This document shows, piece after piece, positions 12,918 through 20,449 of a stretch of 23,759 bases of DNA. The notes beneath the pieces are model-generated. The model was not told the DNA's origin, searched no databases, and was given only the letters and a program-made list of their open reading frames with translations. A program made the position numbers and the translations under genes. Numbering within the stretch: position 1 is the stretch's first letter; each line of letters starts with the position of its first letter. This stretch comes from a bacterium. Its GTDB lineage: Bacteria > Patescibacteriota > Microgenomatia > UBA1400 > RBG-16-45-19. Where the stretch lies: contig QKAA01000017.1 of NCBI GenBank assembly GCA_003247275.1, forward strand, positions 1 to 23,759, read 5' to 3'.

Positions 12918-13568
12918 ATGCTTATCCCCACTATTGAGACCGACTCCGTCGCAGACGTCCAACAAAAAATTGACGCCTACGTCAAAGTGGATAACCCCAA
13001 TAAACCTACTCACTTTCAGATTGATGTCGTCGACGGCTTGTTTGCCGACATGTATACCGTGACTCCCTCAGACCTAGATTCAGTTGATTGGCACGGATTA
13101 ACCCACGAATACCACTTATTAGTTAATGAGCCTGATGAATACTTAGAAGAAGTAGTCAGAAGTGGCGCCACTAAAGTGATTGCTCAAATCGAGCGGATGC
13201 ATCGGCGTCAAGAATTTATTCTGACCGCTCAAGAGCATAATCTTATTGTGGGCTTTGCTCTCGATCTCCACACCCCCATTAGTGATCTGACTGATCAAGA
13301 ACTCCACCAACTTGATCAAATTCTTCTCATGGCCGTTCCCGCTGGTTTTGCCGGTCAAACCCTTCAACCGCAAGTTATTGATAAAGTTAAACAACTTAAA
13401 AGACGCGGCTTTAGTAAACCCATCTGCATTGATGGGGGAGTCAACTCCAAGAATCTTTCTTCTCTCAAGGCTGCTGGGGCAACCCAGTTTGCTGTTAACT
13501 CTGACCTATGGCATGATAATTTGATATCAGAGAACTTAAAAACCCTTCTTGCCAGTGATAATCAATAA
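12918..13568 (+). CDS. rpe: Ribulose-phosphate 3-epimerase-like protein (divergent)
   Basis: A 216-residue TIM-barrel protein of the Rpe family, which epimerises ribulose 5-phosphate to xylulose 5-phosphate. Matches are HFQIDVVDGLF (Asp36, Asp39), EYHLLVNEPDEYL (His66), VPAGFAGQTLQP, ICIDGGVN (Asp172) and a phosphate-site-like FAVNSDLW. The family usually has H-x-D-V-M-D-G; here the first metal-binding His is Gln34, and the N-terminal IxPSIL reads IPTIET. Three of the four expected metal ligands remain. It may be a true epimerase with changed metal use or a related sugar-phosphate enzyme. Genes on both sides are 17 bases away. Confidence 0.8.
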   Translation: MLIPTIETDSVADVQQKIDAYVKVDNPNKPTHFQIDVVDGLFADMYTVTPSDLDSVDWHGLTHEYHLLVNEPDEYLEEVVRSGATKVIAQIERMHRRQEFILTAQEHNLIVGFALDLHTPISDLTDQELHQLDQILLMAVPAGFAGQTLQPQVIDKVKQLKRRGFSKPICIDGGVNSKNLSSLKAAGATQFAVNSDLWHDNLISENLKTLLASDNQ

Positions 13569-13585
13569 AGTAATGGAATAAACTA

Positions 13586-14224
13586 ATGCCCAAAACGCTA
13601 GATCCCAGTCGATTAATTAAACGTGTCGCTTTTTTTGGCGACGCCCAAACGCCTAAAGACCATCAGGATTATCAAGACGCCTTCAATACCGCCCAAGATC
13701 TCGCCACTGAAGGCTACACTATCGTCAATGGTGGCGGCCCCGGCATTATGGATGCCTCCACTCAAGGAGCCGAATCCGTTGGTGGCACCACCACTGCCGT
13801 TACCTTTGCTCCCAAGTATGCTGCCAGTTTTGAAGGTCGCTACTTAAAAAATCTGGGTCAAGTCGACAAAGAAGTTATTACCAACAACTACATCGAGCGC
13901 ATGTTTAGTTTGATTGAAGAATCAGACGCCTTCATTATTTTTCGCGGCGGTTCCGGAACCTTATCCGAATTTGGCACCGTTTGGGTGCTTGCCAACATTT
14001 ATTACGGTCACCACAAACCCTTCCTCCTATTTGGCAATCAGTGGTGGCAAATTATCGATGTCCTACAACACAACATGAACATTGACCCCCAAGAAATGAA
14101 GTGTTTTAAGATCGTCGAAACCAAAGAAGAGGCTCTAAAAGCCCTCGAACAATTTGAGTGGGAATTTTCTCAAATTGACCACTCTCACTGCAAACATTGC
14201 GGTGAAAAAGCTGTCATGCTCTAA
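13586..14224 (+). CDS. LOG-family (TIGR00730-like) nucleotide-binding protein
   Basis: A 212-residue Rossmann-fold protein of the LOG/lysine-decarboxylase-like family. In plants and some bacteria, members release cytokinin bases from nucleotides. GYTIVNGGGPGIMDAST is the N-terminal nucleotide loop. The signature PGGxGTxxE appears as FRGGSGTLSEFG with Arg in place of Pro, and the usual MHERK segment reads YIERMF, so canonical LOG activity is doubtful. The C-terminus ends HSHCKHCGEKAVML, a possible metal-binding Cys/His cluster. It is four bases before the transketolase gene and clearly in the same operon. Confidence 0.85.
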   Translation: MPKTLDPSRLIKRVAFFGDAQTPKDHQDYQDAFNTAQDLATEGYTIVNGGGPGIMDASTQGAESVGGTTTAVTFAPKYAASFEGRYLKNLGQVDKEVITNNYIERMFSLIEESDAFIIFRGGSGTLSEFGTVWVLANIYYGHHKPFLLFGNQWWQIIDVLQHNMNIDPQEMKCFKIVETKEEALKALEQFEWEFSQIDHSHCKHCGEKAVML

Positions 14225-14228
14225 CGAT

Positions 14229-15044
14229 ATGTCTGATCTGCCCCAAATTGCCAATAATCTTCGTCAACTAGTCGTCAAAATGATTACCCAAGCGGGTTCA
14301 GGCCACCCTGGAGGATCACTGGGATTAGCTGATATCTTTGCCACTCTTTATTTCTCCGATCTTTTTAACCTTGATCCCAACAAACCCAACGATCCCAATC
14401 GCGATAGAATTATTGTCAGCAATGGTCACGTTTGTCCCGTCTGGTATGCCGCTCTTGCCGCCAAAGGTTATTTCCCTGAACCAGAACTAGAAACACTGCG
14501 TCAATTTAATTCTCGCCTTCAAGGTCATCCTCATAAAGATTTTAGTCACCCAGAAAACAATCTTCCTGGAGTTGAAAATACTGCCGGACCCCTCGGGCAA
14601 GGAATGAGTTTTGCCGCAGGTCTAGCTTTAGGGTTCAAAACCCAAAAGCTCCCCATTAAAACTATTTGCTTTACTGGTGATGGAGAATTAAATGAGGGAC
14701 AATCTTGGGAAGCTTTAATGTTTGTCAGCAAATACAAACTTTCAAATTTGACCTACATTATCGACAGAAACGACATCCAAATTGATGGTTTTACTCATGA
14801 TGTCATGCCCCTTAACTCATTGAAGGAAAAACTAAACGCTTTTGATTTTCTCACCATTGAAATTGATGGTCATAATTTTCAATCAATTCAATCTGCCTTA
14901 ACCCACAATTCAACCAAACCCAAAGCCATCATTGCTCAAACCATCCCCGGCAAGGGAGTCTCCTTTATGGAAAATAAATTTGAATGGCATGGGAAAGCCC
15001 CCACTCCAGAACAACTTAAAGTAGCTTTAAAAGAACTAGCATGA
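14229..15044 (+). CDS. Transketolase, N-terminal (TPP-binding) subunit
   Basis: A 271-residue TPP-binding half of transketolase, which moves two-carbon units between sugar phosphates. It has the ITQAGSGHPGGSLG start (His26), HPHKD, ENTAGPLGQGMSFAAGLALG, and the TPP motif GDGELNEG (150-157) ending near IIDRNDIQIDG. The start at 14229 gives the normal family N-terminus; an upstream in-frame start at 14154 would overlap the LOG gene. Its stop overlaps the next start as ATGA, so the two halves are translationally coupled. Split transketolases are usual in archaea and CPR bacteria. Confidence 0.95.
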   Translation: MSDLPQIANNLRQLVVKMITQAGSGHPGGSLGLADIFATLYFSDLFNLDPNKPNDPNRDRIIVSNGHVCPVWYAALAAKGYFPEPELETLRQFNSRLQGHPHKDFSHPENNLPGVENTAGPLGQGMSFAAGLALGFKTQKLPIKTICFTGDGELNEGQSWEALMFVSKYKLSNLTYIIDRNDIQIDGFTHDVMPLNSLKEKLNAFDFLTIEIDGHNFQSIQSALTHNSTKPKAIIAQTIPGKGVSFMENKFEWHGKAPTPEQLKVALKELA

Positions 15045-16000
15045 TCAATCCAGATTTAAACCTTAACCTTAAATGGGAAAGTGGTGATAAGTCATCTACC
15101 CGAGCTGGCTTCGGCGACGCCCTCACCCAATTAGGTAAGACAAACTCCCAAGTAGTCGTCGTTACTGCCGATCTAAAAGACAGCACCAAAGTCAACAAAT
15201 TTGCCGATACATACCCCGACCGTTTTTTTGATGTTGGAGTGGCCGAACAAAATATGATGGGTGTGAGTGGCGGCTTAGCTGCCGCCGGGTTAATCCCATT
15301 CTGTTCTTCATACGCCATGTTTAGTCCAGGGCGCAACTGGGAGCAGCTAAGAAATACTGTCTGCTATTCCAACTTAAACGTTAAAATTGCCTCCACCCAC
15401 GCCGGACTTTCCGTTGGTCCCGATGGAGCCACCCACCAAGCTCTTGAAGACATTACTCTAACTCGATCCATCCCTAATCTCATGGTTATCTCTCCAACAG
15501 ATTATCATCAGGCATATCGAGCCACCATTGCTGCTGCTAGACACAAAGGGCCAGTTTATCTTCGTCTATCTCGAGAAAATTCATATGCTATTACCACCTC
15601 CTCCACGCCATTTGAATTAAATCAGCCTCAATTACTCCGCTTCGGCAATAAAGCCACAATTGTCGCTTCAGGTCTCATGGTGGGGGAGGCTCTCAAAGCT
15701 GCTGAAGAAATTGACGCCGAAGTCATCAATCTTCACACCATCAAACCTCTCGATATCACCACCATTAATCAAAGTGTCACCAAAACCGGAAAATTAATAA
15801 TTATCGAAGAACATCAACGCGCAGGGGGAGTGGGGAGCGCCATTTTTGAAGCCTATGTTCAAGCTGGGCTAACTCTTCCTCCCACCAAACATCTTGCCGT
15901 CTCTGATCAATTCGGCCAATCAGGAACTCCCGATGAATTGCTCGAGGCCTATGGCTTAACCTGGACTCATATTGTCACCGCTTTTGAGTCGTTTGCCTAA
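15041..16000 (+). CDS. Transketolase, C-terminal subunit
   Basis: A 319-residue second half of transketolase, with the pyrimidine-binding domain and the C-terminal domain. RFFDVGVAEQNMMG holds the catalytic glutamate (Glu69). STHAGLSVGPDGATHQ and GPVYLRLSRE follow, and the C-terminal domain runs from about residue 195 (ATIVASGLMVGEALKAA, IIIEEHQRAGGVGS). It shares a four-base overlap with the N-terminal subunit and should assemble with it as a heterotetramer. The stop is followed by a 48-base gap before the PfkB kinase. Confidence 0.95.
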   Translation: MINPDLNLNLKWESGDKSSTRAGFGDALTQLGKTNSQVVVVTADLKDSTKVNKFADTYPDRFFDVGVAEQNMMGVSGGLAAAGLIPFCSSYAMFSPGRNWEQLRNTVCYSNLNVKIASTHAGLSVGPDGATHQALEDITLTRSIPNLMVISPTDYHQAYRATIAAARHKGPVYLRLSRENSYAITTSSTPFELNQPQLLRFGNKATIVASGLMVGEALKAAEEIDAEVINLHTIKPLDITTINQSVTKTGKLIIIEEHQRAGGVGSAIFEAYVQAGLTLPPTKHLAVSDQFGQSGTPDELLEAYGLTWTHIVTAFESFA

Positions 16001-16035
16001 GAAAATTCCTGGTTCATCCCGCTTGCGTCATGCGT

Positions 16036-16041
16036 CATACT
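16036..16041 (+). promoter_or_regulatory. Possible -10 box of the PfkB gene
   Basis: CATACT lies seven bases before the ATG at 16049 in the only sizeable gap of the cluster. No good -35 is seen, and read-through from the transketolase genes is also likely. Confidence 0.3.
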
Positions 16042-16048
16042 AATACCA

Positions 16049-16966
16049 ATGCCCACATTTGATGTCATTACCATTGGCTCGGCCCTCTTAGATATCTACC
16101 TAAAATCGGATGAATTTACCAAACTTTCATCCACTAAATTTCCTGATGGCAGCGCCCTAGCTCTCGAATTCGGCGGCAAAACCGAAATCGACGATATCGA
16201 AGTTTGTTCCGGTGGGGCTGCTACCAACAACGCTGTTTCTTTTGCTCGCAAGGGAATTAAAACTGCCATCATTGCTGAATTAGGCACCGATCTCATTGCT
16301 GCCACCATCAAAGAAGAATTAAAACGAGAAAAGGTTGATGTAGGTATGTTGGTGGAAGAGCACGATGAAGAGACGGGGATTTCCTGCATTTTAGTTCATC
16401 CTGAAGGTGGTCGCTCAGTCGCTGTCTTTCGTGGGGCCAGCAAAATGTTGACCGTCGAAGACATGCCTTGGCACAAATTGGATACCCGCTGGTTATTTAT
16501 CAGCTCAGTCGGCGGAGACATTAAATTGTTAACAGAGATTATTACCTTTGCTGCCGACAACCAAATAAAAATTGCTTTTAACCCCGGCAAAAAGGAACTA
16601 GAACTCGCTAGCCAATGGTTAGGTCTTATTCCCAAACTATCAGTCTTGTTTATTAATAAAGAAGAACATCAAGTTTTGACAGAGCACGTCGCAGACATAA
16701 ATCCTCAAATACTCTGCATTACTGATGGCGCACAAGGGGGAACAGTCATCACTTCAACCGAAAATATTCCCTTTAAATCCAAACCAATGACCGCTGTCGA
16801 AGAAACTGGGGCAGGCGATGCCTTTGGCTCAGGTTTTGTTGCCGCCCTGATTCATGATCAATCTATCCAAACCGCCATCAACTGGGGGATTAACCAAGCC
16901 ACCTCCGTCATTTCCTTTATGGGTGCCAAACGCGGCTTACTCACTCTAGATCAAATTAAAGCCTGA
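16049..16966 (+). CDS. PfkB-family carbohydrate kinase
   Basis: A 305-residue ribokinase-fold sugar kinase. The N-terminal substrate signature is SGGAATNNAVSFARKG, and the C-terminal PfkB signature is ETGAGDAFGSGFVAAL with the catalytic base Asp257. The lid segment GGKTEIDDIEV is longer than in ribokinase. The substrate cannot be assigned by eye: ribose, fructose or a nucleoside is possible; ribose would suit the neighbouring pentose-phosphate genes. It closes the cluster that starts at rpiB and converges with the SIMPL gene, leaving 14 bases and no visible terminator. Confidence 0.9.
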   Translation: MPTFDVITIGSALLDIYLKSDEFTKLSSTKFPDGSALALEFGGKTEIDDIEVCSGGAATNNAVSFARKGIKTAIIAELGTDLIAATIKEELKREKVDVGMLVEEHDEETGISCILVHPEGGRSVAVFRGASKMLTVEDMPWHKLDTRWLFISSVGGDIKLLTEIITFAADNQIKIAFNPGKKELELASQWLGLIPKLSVLFINKEEHQVLTEHVADINPQILCITDGAQGGTVITSTENIPFKSKPMTAVEETGAGDAFGSGFVAALIHDQSIQTAINWGINQATSVISFMGAKRGLLTLDQIKA

Positions 16967-16980
16967 AAAAAATTCCAAAA

Positions 16981-17643
16981 TTACCACAGTCGATAAGTCA
17001 CACTCACCGCTTTAGTGATTTTAAAGGTGTCGCCACCAGTTACTTCAGCCGTTCCTTCAGAGGTGGAAGTTGAAGTCACTCCAGAATCAGCTTGCTCCAC
17101 TGACGCCACTAACCGAAACATTTTCCAATTCTTCCTAGCTAGTTGTTTGGCTTGTTCATCAGCTCTCTTTAAAGCATCAGAAAGTGCTTCGTCGCCTAAT
17201 TTTGCCTCATCCTCAACTGCTAATGTTGGTTGTGATACCACTGTCGCTCCCATACTATAAAAACCCGCCACAATAGTATTCAACTCATGTAACTGAGTAG
17301 TGCTTCCGCCCATGGTAACACTCACTTGATACCCATTCATTCCTGACACAATCATTGACGCCGGAATCAACTGAGGCTGAGTCGTCACAATTTCCGTAAA
17401 TCCTTTTTGCTTCATATAATCGCGCATCGTAATTGCTTTATTTTGAACTTTTATTAAAGCGCCCTCAGGCGTTGAGTCCGTTTCTGACAACGATAATGAC
17501 ACAATGGCTTTGGTCGCCGGCACACTCACTTCACCTGTTCCTGACACTGAAATATACACTGGGTTAGAAATCCACTGATAAATCACCATTAATCCTAAAG
17601 CCGTTACTATTCCTAACAGATAATGCTTCCAAGTAACTTCCAT
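16981..17643 (-). CDS. SIMPL-domain (DUF541) membrane-anchored protein
   Basis: A 220-residue protein with one N-terminal membrane helix (about residues 8-24, YLLGIVTALGLMVIYQW) and a periplasmic-type SIMPL domain. The domain begins with YISVSGTGEVSVPATKAIVS, the typical GxGxVxVxPD-like opening, and ends with ITKAVSVTYRLW. SIMPL proteins are widespread in the cell envelope; suggested links include stress response, but the role here is unknown. AAAGGA lies five bases before the ATG as an SD. It is divergent from the large cysteine-rich gene, with 138 bases between them. Confidence 0.88.
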   Translation of the reverse strand: MEVTWKHYLLGIVTALGLMVIYQWISNPVYISVSGTGEVSVPATKAIVSLSLSETDSTPEGALIKVQNKAITMRDYMKQKGFTEIVTTQPQLIPASMIVSGMNGYQVSVTMGGSTTQLHELNTIVAGFYSMGATVVSQPTLAVEDEAKLGDEALSDALKRADEQAKQLARKNWKMFRLVASVEQADSGVTSTSTSEGTAEVTGGDTFKITKAVSVTYRLW

Positions 17644-17687
17644 ACATTCCTTTCAAAGATAATCACAAAAATAGATAACTCGAGTCC

Positions 17688-17717
17688 AGCATAACAAAAA
17701 CCAAAACCAAACAACAA
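17688..17717 (-). promoter_or_regulatory. Possible promoter of the SIMPL gene
   Basis: On the minus strand TTGTTG (17717-17712), 18-base spacer, TATGCT (17693-17688), leaving a leader of about 40 bases that ends in an SD. Confidence 0.3.
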
Positions 17718-17781
17718 GCAGAAATTACAAAAACAAAAGGTCTTTATTCCTTCAATAAGTTTACTCATATATAGTATATTC

Positions 17782-20394
17782 ATGGGGAAAATTCGTCACT
17801 TTCAATTAGGTTTCGCCACCCTCTCTGTCATCATTGCTGGTATTGTTTTTGTGGTTGGCAGTTTGGTTGTGGGGGTTACGGTTAAACAGGTTCTGGATAC
17901 AGAAACATCGGTTGATACTCGTTCAGAAGCTACTACTTCTTGCCGTTCAGATGCTGAATGTGACGCTTACACTGTCTGTCAGGATGGTCAATGCATTAAT
18001 CCCGCTGACGCTTGTCTCTCACAAGGAGCTACTTGTATGGGTCAATCAAACCCTTGTTGTGCCGGACTCTACTGTGATGTTACTTGTAAAAGCAGTCAGG
18101 TATCTAGTTGTAGTACTCCCGGAAGTCGTTGTTGCTCTGATCCCCGCGACTACTCTGTTTGGTGTGATGGAGGTCTCCTTGTAAGTAACAGCAATCCCAC
18201 CAGTTGTGTTTGTCAAACTCCTGCTCAACAACAGTGTCAGGTGGGTCAACGAGAATGTACTAATAGTATCTTAAAAACCTGCAAATCAGATTTAACCTGG
18301 AACGAAACTCCTTGTAGCTATGGTTGCGATCCTGCCAGTAGTGCTCCTCGATGTGCAGATCCTCCCTCAACTGGCAGTAACGATCGGTGTCTTGATCCTT
18401 GTTCCACTGATAGTGATTGCGGGCTTAATCAATACTGTTATCAGCCAAGCGATGGATGTCCTGAGTGTCGTACCAAAACCACTTCTTCCTGTGTTCCCGA
18501 TAGTCTCCGCTGCAAAGATGATACCTACGTTGAACGCTGCACTGTCAGTGGCTCCTGGATAGCTGAGAAATGTGATGCTGGTTGTAACCAAACCACCAAT
18601 CGCTGCAATACCCCCAACTCTTCTTCCTCCCTCCTTCCCAATACCTCTCCCTGTACTAGTAACAGTGACTGTCAATCTAACAACTGTCAATCCGTTCCTG
18701 GTGGTCGTATCTGTTTAGCTGCTGGTCAACAGGTAGGTGAATATTCTGTTACTAAAGAGGGTGACTATTGTGGTTCTACTTCCTTTGGTACCTACAGCTG
18801 CGATAGTACACTTGGTTTAAAGTGTGTTGAAGGCAAGTGTTATCGCCTGCGAGCTAGTCAAGAATCCTGTACTACTTCCAACCAATGCCAGTCAGGTAAC
18901 TGCCAACTAACTCCCAATGGTCGTCTCTGCCTCGCTGCCGGAATGACTGTCTCCACCAAGGTCGCTGCCGGGGGAACCTGTGCTACCACCGCCTACAACC
19001 GTGAGTGTATTGATGGTTACACCTGTTCCCAGAATGTTTGTATCTCTACCCCACAACAACCTCCCACCAACCTCAACCAATTAGCCAACTCCTGTGCTAT
19101 TAATCCCAACCTCCCTGTCTGTCAAACCTTCAACCAACAAGCCCAAACCTACGCCGATAACTTTGAGGAATACGTCCCTCAAACTCCTCAAGAAGTGGGT
19201 ATTGCTGCACTGCAACTCTTAAACACTGCCACCTTTGGTACCTTTGGTAACTATGTGGCTAGTAATGTTGACCAAAACGCCACCTATGGTTATGGCACTG
19301 ATAGCTACAACTATTGGGATCGAGTTAACAACTACGAAAACTGGCGTGCTGCCACTGAATTTGGCGGTGTGGTGGCTGCCTATGGAGTGGGCGGCTACAC
19401 CCTGGGGAGTGGTTTGGGTGTGGCTCAAACCATGGTCGGAGCCAACGTCCTCCTCTCTACCTCTAATACTGCTGCTGTTTGTCTTACTCCAGAAGACCTA
19501 ACCAGCAACCCTTTATGTCAAATGGCTGCTGTCCAAACCGCCACTTCCATAGCCGGAGTCGGCAGTTTAGGGACTTCTACTGCTGCCAAAATCACCGGTC
19601 TTGCTGCTAACGCCATCGACACCGGTATTGGCGCCTACAACACCACCACTTACTGTCTTGAATACGGCGTTGATGGGACTTGTCTCCTCTTTGGCGCTAC
19701 TACTGGTTTAGGAGCCATTGGGACAGCCGTGGATGCTAAACAAGTAAATAGCTACTTAAACCAACAAATTGATGATTTGCTTCCATTAACAGCAGCTTAT
19801 AATTCTGAGGAGTTACTAGCTCAAAGAATTCAAAACATAGACAAAGAACTACAAAATTTAAGAGAAAGTATTAGAAACGAAATTAGCATAAATGGTGCGG
19901 GAAATGTGACAGTAACCAAAGCAAATGAAGTTATTGATGAATTAATGGCATTGGGCATGTCAGAAAAACAAGCCATTACAGTTGTGGGTTCGGGAATAAC
20001 CCCAGATTATGCAGTTACATCTGAACAAAAAGCATTATTAAAACTAGCCGATAAGGCACGTACAGCGGACGATATTATGATGTGTAGTACTACTTGGTGC
20101 AGACATAACGCAGGCATATCAGATGCAATAGCTGAAAGCAGGGGATTAAATACGTACAGGGCAGCCATGACATTTGAAGGAGGAGGAGGACATCACACAA
20201 CAGCGATATTAGATAATTTAAATAATCCAACATTTTTAGATATCACCAATAACATGACATTCAACTCTGTGGAAGAAATGATGGAAACATGGAAAAAAAA
20301 TAATTTAACCATAAATTATCTCAATGTATCTGCTCAATATATTGATAATGCCGGCCAAGCAGCGTGGAACTCAATTGATCTTATAAAAAATTAG
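17782..20394 (+). CDS. Large cysteine-rich, membrane-anchored protein, polymorphic-toxin-like
   Basis: An 870-residue protein I cannot match to a named family. Residues 1-9 are basic, 10-34 form a membrane or signal-anchor helix, and DTRSEA follows. Residues 54-420 contain 50 cysteines in repeated small modules, so a disulfide-bonded extracellular stalk is likely. Residues about 430-653 are Gly/Ala/Thr/Tyr-rich with hydrophobic stretches (GVVAAYGVGGYTLGSGLG; AGVGSLGTSTAAKI). Residues about 654-870 are a charged helical region followed by a globular end with Cys768 or Cys773, His804-His805 and Asp820, a papain-like order. All 19 arginines before residue 653 use CGN codons; six of seven after it use AGA or AGG. 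A TATAGT box lies six bases before the ATG. No immunity gene is adjacent. A toxin role is inference. Confidence 0.75.
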   Translation: MGKIRHFQLGFATLSVIIAGIVFVVGSLVVGVTVKQVLDTETSVDTRSEATTSCRSDAECDAYTVCQDGQCINPADACLSQGATCMGQSNPCCAGLYCDVTCKSSQVSSCSTPGSRCCSDPRDYSVWCDGGLLVSNSNPTSCVCQTPAQQQCQVGQRECTNSILKTCKSDLTWNETPCSYGCDPASSAPRCADPPSTGSNDRCLDPCSTDSDCGLNQYCYQPSDGCPECRTKTTSSCVPDSLRCKDDTYVERCTVSGSWIAEKCDAGCNQTTNRCNTPNSSSSLLPNTSPCTSNSDCQSNNCQSVPGGRICLAAGQQVGEYSVTKEGDYCGSTSFGTYSCDSTLGLKCVEGKCYRLRASQESCTTSNQCQSGNCQLTPNGRLCLAAGMTVSTKVAAGGTCATTAYNRECIDGYTCSQNVCISTPQQPPTNLNQLANSCAINPNLPVCQTFNQQAQTYADNFEEYVPQTPQEVGIAALQLLNTATFGTFGNYVASNVDQNATYGYGTDSYNYWDRVNNYENWRAATEFGGVVAAYGVGGYTLGSGLGVAQTMVGANVLLSTSNTAAVCLTPEDLTSNPLCQMAAVQTATSIAGVGSLGTSTAAKITGLAANAIDTGIGAYNTTTYCLEYGVDGTCLLFGATTGLGAIGTAVDAKQVNSYLNQQIDDLLPLTAAYNSEELLAQRIQNIDKELQNLRESIRNEISINGAGNVTVTKANEVIDELMALGMSEKQAITVVGSGITPDYAVTSEQKALLKLADKARTADDIMMCSTTWCRHNAGISDAIAESRGLNTYRAAMTFEGGGGHHTTAILDNLNNPTFLDITNNMTFNSVEEMMETWKKNNLTINYLNVSAQYIDNAGQAAWNSIDLIKN
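18652..18942 (+). repeat. Pair of dickkopf-like cysteine modules in the stalk
   Basis: Two protein modules 72 residues apart, at residues 291-315 and 363-387, share the pattern C-x5-C-x4-C-x8-C-LAAG (compare CQSNNCQSVPGGRICLAAG with CQSGNCQLTPNGRLCLAAG). Another pair, starting at Cys159 and Cys244, shares a C-W-C-GC-C spacing. They point to internal duplication of the stalk. Confidence 0.75.
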
Positions 20395-20411
20395 CTATTC
20401 CCCAAAACCGC

Positions 20412-20440
20412 TTTACAGATTTTCTTTCAACCACTAAACT
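20412..20440 (+). promoter_or_regulatory. Probable leaderless promoter of cmk
   Basis: TTTACA (20412-20417), exactly 17 bases, TAAACT (20435-20440), then nine bases to the ATG at 20450, without an SD. Confidence 0.65.
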
Positions 20441-20449
20441 ATCTCTTGT

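Noticed and set aside
14154-14228. Earlier start for the transketolase N-terminal subunit
   Set aside because: It would overlap the LOG-like gene; the ATG at 14229 gives the normal family N-terminus.
18046-19501. Long alternate-frame ORFs within the cysteine-rich gene
   Set aside because: They are low-complexity Thr/Val/Leu-rich shadows of the repetitive main frame.
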